DNA of 64,000 nt, taken from assembly GCF_900218065.1 (NCBI RefSeq), contig NZ_OBMU01000001.1, positions 995,196 to 1,059,195 of the forward strand. The letters run 5' to 3'. Shown here piece after piece: positions 63,197 to 64,000 of this stretch. This DNA is from Novosphingobium sp. Chol11. GTDB taxonomy: Bacteria > Pseudomonadota > Alphaproteobacteria > Sphingomonadales > Sphingomonadaceae. The position numbers and the translations under genes are program-made. The notes beneath the pieces are model-generated. The model was not told the DNA's origin, did not search any database, and worked only from the letters and a program-made list of their open reading frames with translations. Positions within the stretch are counted from its first letter, which is position 1. Each line of letters begins with the position of its first letter.

Positions 63197-64000
63197 ATGA
63201 CCTTGCCGGCGCTGCTTCGAGAACGCTTATCATTGCCACTGATCGCGTCGCCGATGTTCATCGTCTCCCAGCCCGCGCTGGTAGTCGCACAGTGCAGGGC
63301 CGGGATCGTGGGATCCTTCCCGTCCCTCAACGCCCGGCCTTCAGGTGTATTCGAGGATTGGCTTCAACTTCTGAACCGCGAACTGACTGATCAGGACGCG
63401 CCATTCGCCGTCAACCTCATTGTCCATAAAACGAACGCCCGGCTGGAAGAAGATCTTGCGCTCTGCGTGAAATATCGCGTTCCGGTTGTGATCACCTCTT
63501 TAGGCGCCCGCACTGACGTCAATGAGGCTGTGCACAGCTATGGTGGCATCGTCCTCCATGATGTCATCAACAATATGTTCGCCAGGAAGGCCGTCGAAAA
63601 GGGGGCTGACGGACTGATCGCGGTTGCGGCGGGGGCAGGGGGCCATGCAGGTACTTTGTCGCCATTCGCCCTGGTCGAGGAAATCCGCGCCTGGTTTGAT
63701 GGTCCTTTGATCTTGTCGGGGGCCATCGCGACGGGCCGTTCGATCGCCGCCGCCCAGATGATGGGGGCTGATTTGGCCTATATGGGGTCAGCTTTCATTG
63801 CGACCGAAGAGGCGAATGCGGACCAAAGATACAAGCAGATGATCGTGGACAGCAGTTCAGGCGACATCGTCTATTCCGACTATTTTACCGGCGTCCTCGG
63901 CAATTACCTACGGCCTAGCATCACGGCAGCTGGTTTCGATGCAGACAGGTTGCCGCAAGCCAGAGACATGGACATCGCTTCCATGGCCGAAGAGGACAAA
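63197..64000 (+). CDS. NAD(P)H-dependent flavin oxidoreductase / nitronate monooxygenase (partial)
   Basis: 268 codons in frame to the right edge with no stop, so the C-terminus is missing. Starts at ATG 63197 with AGGA at good spacing. LPLIASPMFIVSQPALVVAQCRAG (about 13-36) is the N-terminal FMN-barrel strand; VVITSLGAR (about 97), AVAAGAGGHAGTLSPFALVEEIR (about 142-164) and PLILSGAIATGRSIAAAQMMGADLAYMGSAFI (about 170-201) are the FMN-phosphate regions of nitronate monooxygenases and related enoyl reductases. Oxidises alkyl nitronates or reduces related compounds; substrate uncertain. Confidence 0.93.
   Translation, partial: MTLPALLRERLSLPLIASPMFIVSQPALVVAQCRAGIVGSFPSLNARPSGVFEDWLQLLNRELTDQDAPFAVNLIVHKTNARLEEDLALCVKYRVPVVITSLGARTDVNEAVHSYGGIVLHDVINNMFARKAVEKGADGLIAVAAGAGGHAGTLSPFALVEEIRAWFDGPLILSGAIATGRSIAAAQMMGADLAYMGSAFIATEEANADQRYKQMIVDSSSGDIVYSDYFTGVLGNYLRPSITAAGFDADRLPQARDMDIASMAEEDK

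Overview
The window looks like ordinary chromosome from an alphaproteobacterium of the order Sphingomonadales, probably close to Sphingobium or Sphingomonas. This is inferred from gene content: the PhyR-NepR-EcfG general stress response with a PhyP-type membrane protein, DUF2794, DUF3035 behind lspA, a PEP-CTERM-type sugar transferase, and uniformly GC-rich codon use. I see no rRNA, tRNA, CRISPR array, insertion sequence, phage gene or clear foreign island. The window is dense: about 62 genes, many in tight or overlapping operons, and the last gene runs off the right edge.

Layout. 1-4 kb: a YghU-type glutathione enzyme, a universal stress protein, and groES-groL with a CIRCE operator and a heat-shock-like promoter. 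4-7.4 kb: a membrane GGDEF-EAL protein convergent with an RpfF-type DSF synthase, suggesting a fatty-acid signal and cyclic-di-GMP module; an AT-rich stretch with a CtrA-like site follows. 7.4-13.2 kb: tgt, then the general stress response locus (phyP, nepR, phyR, a 46-residue membrane protein, ecfG and a small membrane protein). 13.4-21.7 kb: exopolysaccharide priming transferase, GntR regulator, nitroreductase, peptide transporter, SH3 protein, 2-hydroxyacid dehydrogenase and copA-copB. 21.7-30.3 kb: gabD, small stress-type genes behind an EcfG promoter, aconitase, amidotransferase, GST and PHA depolymerase. 30.3-37.9 kb: DUF454, two-component system, PepSY and SIMPL proteins, an ABC-F ATPase, VIT transporter, glutathione peroxidase and TRIC-type channel.

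38-47.9 kb is housekeeping: sppA, gpmA, purE-purK-folA-ribF, ileS, lspA and a DUF3035 lipoprotein. 47.9-58.7 kb is mostly minus strand: ArsR-SRPBCC pair with two matching operators, dxs, zur-like regulator, DUF423, Kef-type antiporter, IscU-like scaffold, purT, class A PBP and an LplT-like transporter. 58.9-64 kb: pgsA, moaD-moaE, oxyR, TauE/SafE exporter, cysE, DUF2794 and a partial nitronate monooxygenase.

The best leads beyond routine annotation are: the rpfF/GGDEF-EAL pair with nearby CtrA-like DNA; the 46-residue membrane protein behind a perfect EcfG promoter; a second perfect EcfG promoter that ties the DUF1328 operon to the stress regulon; and the twin ArsR operators 42 bp apart, one of which would also fold over the ribosome-binding site and start codon of the gene it controls.
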